DNA of 64,000 bases from an uncultured Eubacteriales bacterium (lineage in GTDB: Bacteria; Bacillota; Clostridia; Christensenellales; CAG-138), in assembly GCA_900319345.1 (NCBI GenBank), contig ONNZ01000001.1, positions 190,739-254,738 on the forward strand, given 5' to 3'. The translations under genes and the position numbers were made by a program. The notes beneath the pieces are model-generated. The model was not told the origin of the DNA. It ran no database searches and worked only from the letters and a program-made list of their open reading frames with translations. Below are positions 25,626 to 33,818 of this stretch, piece after piece (position 1 is the stretch's first letter; each line of letters opens with the position of its first letter).

Positions 25626-26705
25626 TCATTCCAACGTATCCTCCTTATAGTTCAGCAGGAACCGGGCGCTCCGCTTCTCGTAGAGCCGAGCCGCCAGATC
25701 GTCGGCGACGGGGATGAGGATGCGCTCGTGCTCGCACTGGACGGGGGCTACCCGGTGCATGTCCCTGGTGAGGCTGAAGTTGAGGCAGGCGCAGTGGTGG
25801 CGGCACCGGTCCTCGATGGCGCAGCCCTGGCAGTCGGTCTCCGGGGCCAGGGAAGCCTGGTAGATGGAGCGCTGCTTCTCCCGGTCGACGCCCGTGGACA
25901 CGTGGCCCATGCGGTATTCCGGCAGGTACAAAAACTGGTTGCAGGGGTAGATGGACCCGTCCTCCGCCACGGAGGGCTGGCGCATGCCCAGCTTGCATTC
26001 GAGACAGGGCCGGTCGTTGAGATAGGCGGAGATCTTCACCAGGAAGGGCAAAAACAGCAGCGGCCGCGGCTCGTCGAACCGGGCCTCCATCAGGTCCGCC
26101 ACGGCTTCGTACTGCTCCTGCAGCACGGCCAGGGAGTCGTCGTCCCAGCCCGCGTCGGGCCGGTAGTCGATGACGGAGTTGATCCGGGAGAACCCCCGCT
26201 CGTAGAGCCACCGGACGGACTCGGCCATGCCGCCCACGGTCTCGGGGGTCACGGTCTGCAGGGCAACGGCCCTGGGCTGATATCGGAGCAACAGGTCGAT
26301 CACCGGCTCCAGCTGCGTCCGGGTGGGGCGGCCGTCCCGGGTGAGCCGCTGCTCATCCTGCAGGAGACCGTCGTGGCTTAGTGCGATCTCGAGATCGTGG
26401 TCGTTGGCGAACTTCAAAAAATCCTCGTCCAGCAATGTGCCGTTGGTAGTCATCTTGAACCGGACGCCCACGCCCCGCCTTTGGGCCTCAGCCATGGCGT
26501 AGCGGCAGATCTCCTCCGCCAAGGCCCGTTCCAAAAGGGGCTCCCCGCCGAAGAGGGAGAAGCCGTTGGTCTTGTGCCCATAGGAAAAGGCCAGGTCCAC
26601 CGCCTGTCGGGCCGTAGGCCAGGCCATATGATTCTTGCAATGGGTCTCGTAGCAGTAGCGGCAGCGCAGGTTGCAGTCCGCCGTGAGATGGAGGGTCAGG
26701 TTCAT
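25626..26705 (-). CDS. Radical SAM/SPASM peptide-maturase-like enzyme
   Basis: 359 residues. The radical SAM cluster ligands are C11, C15 and C18 (C-x3-C-x2-C), with the SAM-binding GGEP at 53-56. The C-terminus is a full SPASM domain: C237-x12-G250-x4-C255, then C292-x2-C295-x5-C301-x3-C305, then C324, enough for two auxiliary [4Fe-4S] clusters. Such enzymes install crosslinks or other changes on ribosomal peptides, or mature sulfatases. No RRE domain is seen at the N-terminus. The ATG lies only 4 nt after the stop of the repeat peptide gene, so the two are translationally coupled. This context favours peptide modification over sulfatase maturation, as no sulfatase is in the window. Extra Cys at 23, 234 and 307. 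Confidence 0.92.
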   Translation of the reverse strand: MNLTLHLTADCNLRCRYCYETHCKNHMAWPTARQAVDLAFSYGHKTNGFSLFGGEPLLERALAEEICRYAMAEAQRRGVGVRFKMTTNGTLLDEDFLKFANDHDLEIALSHDGLLQDEQRLTRDGRPTRTQLEPVIDLLLRYQPRAVALQTVTPETVGGMAESVRWLYERGFSRINSVIDYRPDAGWDDDSLAVLQEQYEAVADLMEARFDEPRPLLFLPFLVKISAYLNDRPCLECKLGMRQPSVAEDGSIYPCNQFLYLPEYRMGHVSTGVDREKQRSIYQASLAPETDCQGCAIEDRCRHHCACLNFSLTRDMHRVAPVQCEHERILIPVADDLAARLYEKRSARFLLNYKEDTLE

Positions 26706-26709
26706 GGCC

Positions 26710-27090
26710 TTACGCTTCGGGGGTGGCGGTGGGCGCCAGCAGCATGCCGGTGGTCTGAAGGGGCGCCTCCGGGGTGGGCTCCGGCTCGATGATGGCCACC
26801 TCCCCGTCCAGCACCAGCTCCTCCTCCGGGGGCTCCGTCACGGAGATCTTGCCCAAAAGGGCGGGCTCCTCGGTGGGGTCGGCGATGGCCACGTCCCCGT
26901 CCAAGACCAGCTCCTCCTCGGTGGGCTCCGGCATGGCCACCATGCCCTCGATCTGGGGGTTCTGGGGGATAGGCGCCCGGCAGCCCGTGACGCCGCCGAT
27001 GGCCACCAGGGCCGCCGCCGTCATGGCCGCGCTGCGCAGGGGCTTTCTCGGATACTTGGGCCGATAGCCCAAAAGCTGTTGCTGTTTCAT
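26710..27090 (-). CDS. Repeat-bearing lipoprotein-like peptide, candidate radical-SAM substrate
   Basis: 126 residues. A basic N-terminus (KYPRKPLR) is followed by a hydrophobic helix (21-34) and GVTGC with C37 as a likely lipobox Cys, which is the only Cys. The mature part (38-126) is acidic and holds about five units of ~16 residues. Each is centred on a Gly: G49, G65, G80, G96 and G115. Units read x4-G-(D/E/M/K)-(V/I)-(A/S)-(I/M/V)-x2-P-x-E-E, clearest as ELVLDGDVAI and ELVLDGEVAI. AAGGAGG precedes the ATG. The radical SAM gene begins 4 nt after the stop. I do not recognise the family; the layout is that of a multi-core precursor or a repeat lipoprotein. Confidence 0.8.
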   Translation of the reverse strand: MKQQQLLGYRPKYPRKPLRSAAMTAAALVAIGGVTGCRAPIPQNPQIEGMVAMPEPTEEELVLDGDVAIADPTEEPALLGKISVTEPPEEELVLDGEVAIIEPEPTPEAPLQTTGMLLAPTATPEA

Positions 27091-27153
27091 AGGGGCCTCC
27101 TTGGGTTCCGTTTGCCCATAACACCGGGGAGAGGCAAAAAAGGTTGCAGAGGA

Positions 27154-28365
27154 TCAGGCTTTTTTCAGTCCCCGCCAATAGGACCACCGGAGGATCGTCA
27201 GGCTCAGGAGCATCATGGCGGCGATGAGAAGGTAGGAGGACTTGTATTCGCCGGTGTGGTCGGCGATGATCCCCGGCACGGCGGAGAACAGGATGCCGCC
27301 CAGGTTATAGAAGATCTGCAGCCACTTGAGGAGCTTGGGGTAGCCCGCCCTGTTGGACAGGTCCCCGGCCCAGAGCGGCGGGCCCACGTTGTAGACCGAG
27401 GCGCCGAAGCCCATGAAGCACACGGGGGCGAAGCACCAGAAGAGGCTGACGCCGTTCATGAGCTGGACGGCCGCGCAGCCCAGGATGAACAGGACCATGA
27501 GCAGGGACGTGCACCGCTTGGACCCGAACCGATCCGCCAGACCCCCGGAGAGGAACTTGCTGCACACCAGCACCGTCCCCTGGAGGGACACCACCGTGGC
27601 GGCTACCTTCACGGAATAGCCGCAGCTCCGGGCCAGGACCGACAGATGCCCGGAGAACGCCTGGCCCGCGCCGCCCACCAGCAGCATCATCCCCGCCAGC
27701 ATCCACAGCACCAGCTTCGGGAGCCCTTCGGGCCCCTCCTTCTCCCGGGTCCGGGCGTCGCCCGCGCCGCCTTCGCCGAAGGGCCGGAGCCCCTTTTGGG
27801 CGGGATCGTCCCGAAGGAGCAGGAAGACGCCGACGGCGCTGACGAGCATGAAGGCCGCCTGCAGCAGGAAGGTGGTGCGCAGGGAATACCGAAGGACCAG
27901 GGCCGAGACCAGGGGCGAGAAGACCATGACCGACACGCCGGAGCCCGCGGAGCTGACGCCCAAGGCGAGGCCCCGGTGGGTGTGGAACCAGTTGGAGAGC
28001 AGGAGCGAAACCGGGTAGATGGCGCCCAGGCCGTAGGCGATGCCGCCCAGGGCCGCGCCGGTATAGTATACGAGGGCGCTGCCGCCGATGGAATAGACCA
28101 CCGCCGACGCCGCGCCGATGAGGGACGCCAGAAGGATGCCCCGGCGCAGGGAGAGCTTGCGATAATAGAGCTCCACCAGGAAGGTGACGGCGAAGGAGAA
28201 GAGGCAGCGGATGGAGAGGATGGCGCTGCCCATGCTGTCGCTGAGGCCGCCCGCCTCGATGAAGGGCAGGTACACCGACAGGATGTTGCTGCACAGGCCC
28301 ATGTTGCACACGAACAGCCACAGGCCGCACAGGCAGATGACCCAGGCATAATGGCGTTTTTTCAT
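27154..28365 (-). CDS. MFS transporter, OxlT-like
   Basis: 403 residues with twelve predicted transmembrane helices and the major facilitator loop motifs (for example GGLADRFGSKR between helices 8 and 9). It most resembles the oxalate/formate-antiporter-like branch used for monocarboxylates, but some MFS members export peptides or drugs. The ATG at 28365 has AAGGAG 11 nt upstream; an in-frame ATG at 28401 would lie inside the promoter zone. It heads the putative operon with the repeat peptide and radical SAM genes: the 63-nt gap downstream has no terminator and no clear promoter. A role in exporting the peptide is possible but unproven. Confidence 0.85.
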   Translation of the reverse strand: MKKRHYAWVICLCGLWLFVCNMGLCSNILSVYLPFIEAGGLSDSMGSAILSIRCLFSFAVTFLVELYYRKLSLRRGILLASLIGAASAVVYSIGGSALVYYTGAALGGIAYGLGAIYPVSLLLSNWFHTHRGLALGVSSAGSGVSVMVFSPLVSALVLRYSLRTTFLLQAAFMLVSAVGVFLLLRDDPAQKGLRPFGEGGAGDARTREKEGPEGLPKLVLWMLAGMMLLVGGAGQAFSGHLSVLARSCGYSVKVAATVVSLQGTVLVCSKFLSGGLADRFGSKRCTSLLMVLFILGCAAVQLMNGVSLFWCFAPVCFMGFGASVYNVGPPLWAGDLSNRAGYPKLLKWLQIFYNLGGILFSAVPGIIADHTGEYKSSYLLIAAMMLLSLTILRWSYWRGLKKA

Positions 28366-28391
28366 CGAACGATACGCTCCTTCCGCATAAC

Positions 28392-28420
28392 AATATACCA
28401 CGTCCTCCCCCGTCTGTCAA
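28392..28420 (-). promoter_or_regulatory. Sigma-A promoter of the MFS-peptide-radical SAM operon
   Basis: On the minus strand TTGACA (28420-28415), 17 nt, TATATT (28397-28392): near consensus. Predicted leader about 20 nt. Confidence 0.8.
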
Positions 28421-28465
28421 AGGGCCCGGCCCTCCGCCCAACGGGTCGAAAGTTGGCCATCCATG

Positions 28466-28495
28466 TTGACGGGCGCCCTGCTTTTGAGGTAAAAT
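28466..28495 (+). promoter_or_regulatory. Sigma-A promoter of the RCC1/NAGPA gene
   Basis: TTGACG (28466-28471), 18 nt, TAAAAT (28490-28495), divergent from the MFS promoter. Confidence 0.6.
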
Positions 28496-28563
28496 AATGA
28501 TGTATACGCGGCATCGCGATCATGAAGCTGAAATCGCCGGTCTCCCGGCCGTATGAGGGGTAT

Positions 28564-30975
28564 ATGAAAAAGAAGGTCTGGCTGCCGATCATCATCGTCA
28601 TCATCCTGCTGGCTCTGTCAGGAGGCGGGGTCTACGCTCTCCTGTACCGGCCGGTGGAGGACGCCTTCGCCGCCGCCATAGCCGTCAGCGAGACCGCGCC
28701 CTACGCCGAAGCGAAGGAGGCGGTGACCGCCGCCGTCCAAAAGCTGGAGGGCAAGCCCTTCGCCGAGGAGCGGGTAGCCACCCTGAACGAGCGGCTGGAC
28801 CAGCTTCTTTTGGCGGAGGCGGATCGGGCCGAAGCCGCGGACGAGCTCGCCTATGCGGCGGAGCTGATAGAGGATCGGGACCCCGCCCGGGCCCAGGCCC
28901 TGCGGCAGACCCTGGCGGAACGGGAGCACGCCCAGGCCCTGCGGGACGCCTATTCCACCGCGGACGCCCTGGAAAAGGAGGGCCAGGACGGGGAAGCCCT
29001 GGCCGTCTTCCTGGCCCTGAAGGACTATGAGGACGCCGCCCAGCGCGCGGAGGCCATCCAGGCCCGGATGCAGGCACAAGCGGACTTTGAGGCGGCCAAA
29101 ACCGTCTTCACCGGGGAAAACTTCGACGAGGCCATCGCCGCCCTGACGGCCCTGGGCACGGCGGAAGCCCAAGCCATCGCAGAGGATCTGCAGCAGCAGA
29201 AGGCCGCCTGGATCGAAGCGCGCCGCCAGCAGTATCAGGCGGCGGCCGCCGGCCGACTCAGCGCCGGGGCCTGGCATACCGCCGCCATCGGCGCCGCCCC
29301 CTGGATCGCCGGGGACGGGCGGTACGCGGAGCCGCCGGCTCAGGCGGACAAGGTGTGCTCCGGCCTGGCCAGCGTGTTCTATCTTTCGGAAGGAAAAGTG
29401 TATACCGCCGGAGAGACCTTCGGCGCGGAGGAGGCCATCGCGGCCCTCACCAACGTGAAAAAGGTAGCCCCCGGCCTGGTCCACGCCCTGTTTCTGCAGG
29501 CGGACGGCCATGTGACTGCCGTGGGCAGTTTGGCGCTGGATCGGCTGCCGAAGGAGCCCTGGGACGGCATGATCGACGTAGCCGCCGGGGCGTGGCACTC
29601 CGTGGGGCTGAAGGCGGACGGCACCGTGACGGCCTGCGGCACCAACGACCACGGCCAGTGCGACGTGGGGGACTGGACGAACGTGACCGCCGTCTGCGCC
29701 GGGCTCTGGCACACGGCGGGCCTTCGCGCGGACGGCACCGTGGCGGCCTGCGGCGACAACGCCTACGGCCAGTGCGACGTGAGGGACTGGACGGATATCG
29801 TGGCCATCTCCTGCGGGGCCTGCACCACCGTGGGCCTGAAGCGGGACGGCACCGTGGTGGCCTGCGGCGACGACAGGGCGGGCCAGTGCGCCGTGGCGGG
29901 CTGGACGGACGTGGCCGTCATCGCGGCGGGCGCCTATCACACCGTGGGCCTGCGGCTGGACGGGACCATCGTCTCGGCGGGCCAGGTGCCGGCGGAACTG
30001 CCCCAGGAGCCGCTGTTCAGCTCCGACTGGATCGTGGAGAGCACCCCGGCCGCGGAACCGGCGCAGCAGGCCGTGACCGTCTATGTCCAGGGCGAGGGCG
30101 AGCCCCGGGGCCCCTGGCTGTACATGGACACCAAGGGCATCGTGACCGTCTGCATCGACTTTTCCGAGGAGCGGCCGCTGTTCCGGGCGGACATGCTGGC
30201 CACCAAGGACGCCCTGCCCAGCGGGCGGGTGACCAAGCCCTCCGCCTCCGGCCACATCATCTACATGCCCTCGGAGCTGCCGGAGATCCAGGCCCGCAAC
30301 TACAACGCGGTGCTGGCCTTCACCGGCGATTACATCGGCTTCACCAGCAACGCCAAGGGCATCATGATCCGCAACGGCATCGTCTATTACGACCGGGCGG
30401 AGACCAACTCGCTGGCCATCCGGCCCGACGGGACGCTGCAGTTCATCCGCCCGGGCGAGACCCACGCCAGCACGCTCCTGAATCAGGGTGTCCGGGACAC
30501 CTTCTCCTTCGGCCCCCTGCTGGTGGAGAACGGCAAGCGGGTCTATCAGGACTACACCGACAAGGTGTACACCATGCGGGTGGTGCTGGGTTACAGCGAC
30601 CCCTACCACTTCCTGGCGGTGGTCGCCATGCGGGATAGGCCCATCCAGATGACCCATATCATGATGGCGGACGCCTGCGTCCGCTACGGCTGCCGCATGG
30701 CCTACAATCTGGACGGCGGTCATTCCACCTCGCTGGTGTTCATGGGGAAGGAGCTGGCCATGCTGTCCCTGCAGAACAATCAATACGACAACATCCGGGG
30801 CCTGTCCGACGTGGTCATGTTCCTGGAGATCGACCAGTCGATCCTGGACGCGCGAGAAAAAGCGAGGCTGGAGAGCCTCGCACAGGAGAACGCTGAAACG
30901 ATCGAAGGAGAAGCGCCCGGCGACGGCGAACCGGCGACGCCCGAAGGCGACGCACCGGCGGGCGATAACGGCTGA
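28564..30975 (+). CDS. RCC1-repeat and phosphodiester-glycosidase fusion protein
   Basis: 803 residues. The single N-terminal anchor (about 5-27) puts most of the protein outside. An Ala/Glu-rich helical region (about 30-230) is followed by RCC1-like propeller repeats (about 240-480), each with the HTxGLxxDGTVxACG pattern. A C-terminal phosphodiester glycosidase (NAGPA/DUF2233) domain (about 500-760) has RNGIVYYD, GCRMAYNLDGGHSTSLVF and the final DVVMF strand. NAGPA-type enzymes remove alpha-GlcNAc from phosphodiesters, in bacteria probably wall or teichoic-acid sugars. GAGG precedes the ATG at 28564; an upstream ATG at 28522 has no ribosome site. An acidic disordered tail ends the protein. 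Confidence 0.85.
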   Translation: MKKKVWLPIIIVIILLALSGGGVYALLYRPVEDAFAAAIAVSETAPYAEAKEAVTAAVQKLEGKPFAEERVATLNERLDQLLLAEADRAEAADELAYAAELIEDRDPARAQALRQTLAEREHAQALRDAYSTADALEKEGQDGEALAVFLALKDYEDAAQRAEAIQARMQAQADFEAAKTVFTGENFDEAIAALTALGTAEAQAIAEDLQQQKAAWIEARRQQYQAAAAGRLSAGAWHTAAIGAAPWIAGDGRYAEPPAQADKVCSGLASVFYLSEGKVYTAGETFGAEEAIAALTNVKKVAPGLVHALFLQADGHVTAVGSLALDRLPKEPWDGMIDVAAGAWHSVGLKADGTVTACGTNDHGQCDVGDWTNVTAVCAGLWHTAGLRADGTVAACGDNAYGQCDVRDWTDIVAISCGACTTVGLKRDGTVVACGDDRAGQCAVAGWTDVAVIAAGAYHTVGLRLDGTIVSAGQVPAELPQEPLFSSDWIVESTPAAEPAQQAVTVYVQGEGEPRGPWLYMDTKGIVTVCIDFSEERPLFRADMLATKDALPSGRVTKPSASGHIIYMPSELPEIQARNYNAVLAFTGDYIGFTSNAKGIMIRNGIVYYDRAETNSLAIRPDGTLQFIRPGETHASTLLNQGVRDTFSFGPLLVENGKRVYQDYTDKVYTMRVVLGYSDPYHFLAVVAMRDRPIQMTHIMMADACVRYGCRMAYNLDGGHSTSLVFMGKELAMLSLQNNQYDNIRGLSDVVMFLEIDQSILDAREKARLESLAQENAETIEGEAPGDGEPATPEGDAPAGDNG

Positions 30976-32556
30976 TCAGTCCTCGGGCAGGAAGGGCGCC
31001 ACGGCGATGTTCTTTTGGAACATCTCCTGATAGGCGTCGAAGCGGGGATGCTCCCGCCAGCCCCGGTTGGTGCAGGACACGGAAAGCAGATCATATTGTG
31101 CATCGGGAAACGCCTCCAGCAAAGCCTGGAGGCTTTCTTTCGAGCAGTAATCCTGGGTCTGGTGGCCGATCCAGATGCGCTCCAGCTTCTTGCAGTTCAG
31201 CAGGGGAGTAAGGTCGGTCACATAGGTGATGCACAGGTTCACGTCCAGCAGCTCCGGCAGCTCGCCCAGAGGGGTGATGTCCCGTATAGGGGTCATGAAC
31301 AACTCCACGTACTTGAGCTTCTTCAGGGAGGCCAGGACCGAGATGTCCTTGATCCGGTTGTCCGACAGGATCAGCAGCTGCAGGTTCTGCAGGGGCTCCA
31401 GCCAGGACAGATCGTCGATGCCGTTGTGCCCCAGATCCAGGGCGATGAGGTCCGTGCAGTACTGGAGCTTTGAAACCATCTGGGACGTGAGACGGAAGTT
31501 GGTGTACCCGGACTGCTTGGTGGAGAAGGCCACCACGTCGGTACGGCATTCCCAGCGGCCGAAGCGGATCAACCACACCACCCCAGCCTCAGGGTACCGG
31601 CTCCGAAGGGCGGCCAGCTCCTCGTTGGAGAGGGTGCACTCGCAAAGGTCCAGATGGCGGAGCTTGGGGAAGCGGCCCACCGCCTCCGCGAAGGCGGCAT
31701 AGTCCTCGATCCAGGCGCCGTTCAAATCGATGCTCTCCGTAAAGCTGTCGAAGGCCTTCCCGTTCAGGGTGACCATGCGGCGCAGCGCCACCGCCGGGAA
31801 CGCGGCCGAAAGGGCGTCGCCCTCCGCCTCCTGCAGGTCCGCAGCCAGCAGGTCCGCCTCCTGCAAATGGGGGAAGCAGGCAAGATAGGCTTTCACGTCC
31901 TCCACCGCCGCGGTCGCCGACAGGGTCACCGTTTCCCAGGCGCTTTCGGAGGGGCCGAAGGCCTCGTCCGTCCACAACACGTTCACCGCCGGGGCCTGGG
32001 CCGCCAAGGCGGCCACCTGCTCCCGATCCGGGGTCAGGGCCCCGAGGTCCAGCTGGGCCAGGTTTTCAAAGGTTTTCAGGATGGCTTCCATCTCCCCTGC
32101 GTCCGGCACGGTTTGCGGCGCGAAGGCGGTCACGGCCTCCGCCGCCGCCCCCTGATACAGGTCCCGACAGGTGAAGGAAAGGTCCGGGAACGATGCCTCC
32201 AGGGCCGTCCAGGCAGCGGACCAGCCGGCGATATCCCCCTCCGGCACGGCACGATCCAGGATCACCGTCCGAAGACGCGGCAGCCTCGACAGGGCGTCCC
32301 TGAGCTGATCCGGGCTTTCGATCTCACCGGGGACCTCCAGTGTCTCGATGTCCGCGGAGAAGACCTGCCCCTGCAGCTCCACCGGGGCCAGGGTGGGCTC
32401 CGGCGTGGACAGGGGGATCGGCGAAGCCGTGGGCGTCGCTGCGGCGGTCGCCGCAGGCACGGCCGTAGGGTCAACCGCCGTCTGGGCCGTATCCTGACCA
32501 CAGGCGAGCAACGCGCACAGGCACAGACCGAGGAGGATGAGGAAGCGTTTTTTCAT
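30976..32556 (-). CDS. Leucine-rich-repeat lipoprotein
   Basis: 526 residues. A signal peptide with lipobox (ALLAC, C20) leads to a Thr/Pro-rich spacer (about 25-50). An alpha/beta repeat region follows, then canonical LRR units toward the C-terminus (about 350-480) with the LxxLxLxxNxIxDIxxLxxL pattern of internalin-like and BspA-like proteins. It should be surface exposed and mediate protein binding; the target is unknown. The ATG at 32556 starts the signal peptide; ribosome-site support is weak. The stop abuts the stop of the convergent RCC1/NAGPA gene with no visible terminator between them. Confidence 0.82.
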   Translation of the reverse strand: MKKRFLILLGLCLCALLACGQDTAQTAVDPTAVPAATAAATPTASPIPLSTPEPTLAPVELQGQVFSADIETLEVPGEIESPDQLRDALSRLPRLRTVILDRAVPEGDIAGWSAAWTALEASFPDLSFTCRDLYQGAAAEAVTAFAPQTVPDAGEMEAILKTFENLAQLDLGALTPDREQVAALAAQAPAVNVLWTDEAFGPSESAWETVTLSATAAVEDVKAYLACFPHLQEADLLAADLQEAEGDALSAAFPAVALRRMVTLNGKAFDSFTESIDLNGAWIEDYAAFAEAVGRFPKLRHLDLCECTLSNEELAALRSRYPEAGVVWLIRFGRWECRTDVVAFSTKQSGYTNFRLTSQMVSKLQYCTDLIALDLGHNGIDDLSWLEPLQNLQLLILSDNRIKDISVLASLKKLKYVELFMTPIRDITPLGELPELLDVNLCITYVTDLTPLLNCKKLERIWIGHQTQDYCSKESLQALLEAFPDAQYDLLSVSCTNRGWREHPRFDAYQEMFQKNIAVAPFLPED

Positions 32557-32605
32557 TGATCCGAATGCCATGGTCATACCGAAAAAGGGGAACGAAAGGG
32601 ATTTC

Positions 32606-33799
32606 TTACAGCAGCGACAGCAGCACGAACAGCCAGTGGGCCGCGATGCCGGCGCAGAAGCCGCCGATGGTGTGGCAGAGGATGGATTTGCCCACCAGCT
32701 CGTTGCAGTGGAGCATGTCCATCATGGACACGTGGGTGGAGAGGTACCCGCTCCAGCACATGCACATGCCGGTGAACACGGCGATGTCGTTGGCACCCGC
32801 CGCCCCCTCCCGAAGGAGCTCCGGCACCATGCCCAACGACGCGCCGGCGGACCCCAGTGCCGTGATGGGGACGGACACGCAGGCGGAGGTGGTGAACCCG
32901 AAGAGGGGTTTAAAGAGGAACTGGAGCTTGTCCCCCAGCAGCGGCAGGACCCGGATGCCCTCGTAGGCCGCGCCGGTGTAGGTCCCGTCCGCAGAGGGGC
33001 CGTAGGTCAGCATCATGACCACGGTGCAGATGACCAGCACCCCCGGGATGATCCCCAGGCCCAGCTCCACGCCGTTCTTGCCGCCCATCATGAGGGAGTT
33101 CAGCAGCCGCAGCATGAAGCCCTGCTTGGGCTTGTTCTCCTCGTCCGCCATCTGGCCCATCTCCCGGGGGGACAGGGCCAGCGTCTCGGTGCCGTACAGC
33201 TTCTTGCTGAAGAACAGCAGCATCCGGGTGCTGATGACGCTGCCCACCACCGCGCCCAGGTTCCCGCAGAGGACCGCCTTCCCCAGGCGCATCCCCGTGA
33301 CGGCGGATAGCCCCGCCATGTAGCTGGTCACGATGAGGCCCATGCCGAAGGCCGTGCCCAGGTTGGTCAGGGCCGGGATCTGGTACGCCTTGAAGTACCG
33401 CCGGTACTGCTGCTCCTTGGCGAGGGCCAGGATGGACGGGTTGTCGGAGAAGTAGGTGGACACGATCCCCAACGCCGCCGCGCCGGGCATGCTGTAGAGA
33501 GGCTTCATGAGGGGCGAGAGCAGGAAGTTGAACAGCTCCAGCACGCCGAACTCCGTCAGCATCTCGGACAGGGCCCCGGCCAGCACCGCGATGGCCATGA
33601 TGTAGAACACCGTGTCCAGCAGGATGCGGTAGGCGGTGTTCATCATGGTGTTGATGGCGTTGGTCATGCCCATGGGCACCATGAACAGGGCCATGAACAC
33701 CAGGAACGCCACCAGGAACAAAGCGCTTTTCAGCAGCTTTTTCCCCGTCATCATCTGCTTTTGCCGCAGGGCCTCTCTCTTTTCATCGAAGGATGCCAT
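32606..33799 (-). CDS. Nucleoside-recognition (Gate) domain membrane protein
   Basis: 397 residues with about nine to ten transmembrane segments. The YjiH/SpmA-like nucleoside recognition (Gate) domain is evident in the repeated pattern around TYFSDNPSILALAKEQQ and SAGASLGMVPELLREGA. It resembles the CD0519/CD1768 family of clostridial membrane proteins, whose substrate is unknown. It starts 19 nt after glsA on the same strand, so it is the third gene of the glnA-glsA operon. The context suggests transport of glutamine, glutamate or a related amino acid. That is inference. Confidence 0.8.
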   Translation of the reverse strand: MASFDEKREALRQKQMMTGKKLLKSALFLVAFLVFMALFMVPMGMTNAINTMMNTAYRILLDTVFYIMAIAVLAGALSEMLTEFGVLELFNFLLSPLMKPLYSMPGAAALGIVSTYFSDNPSILALAKEQQYRRYFKAYQIPALTNLGTAFGMGLIVTSYMAGLSAVTGMRLGKAVLCGNLGAVVGSVISTRMLLFFSKKLYGTETLALSPREMGQMADEENKPKQGFMLRLLNSLMMGGKNGVELGLGIIPGVLVICTVVMMLTYGPSADGTYTGAAYEGIRVLPLLGDKLQFLFKPLFGFTTSACVSVPITALGSAGASLGMVPELLREGAAGANDIAVFTGMCMCWSGYLSTHVSMMDMLHCNELVGKSILCHTIGGFCAGIAAHWLFVLLSLL

Positions 33800-33818
33800 G
33801 TTCTCTCCTTTGGATCGG

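Noticed and set aside
25626..26705. Anaerobic sulfatase-maturase
   Set aside because: The enzyme shares radical SAM/SPASM layout, but no sulfatase is near and a repeat peptide gene is directly coupled to it. It is not excluded by sequence alone.
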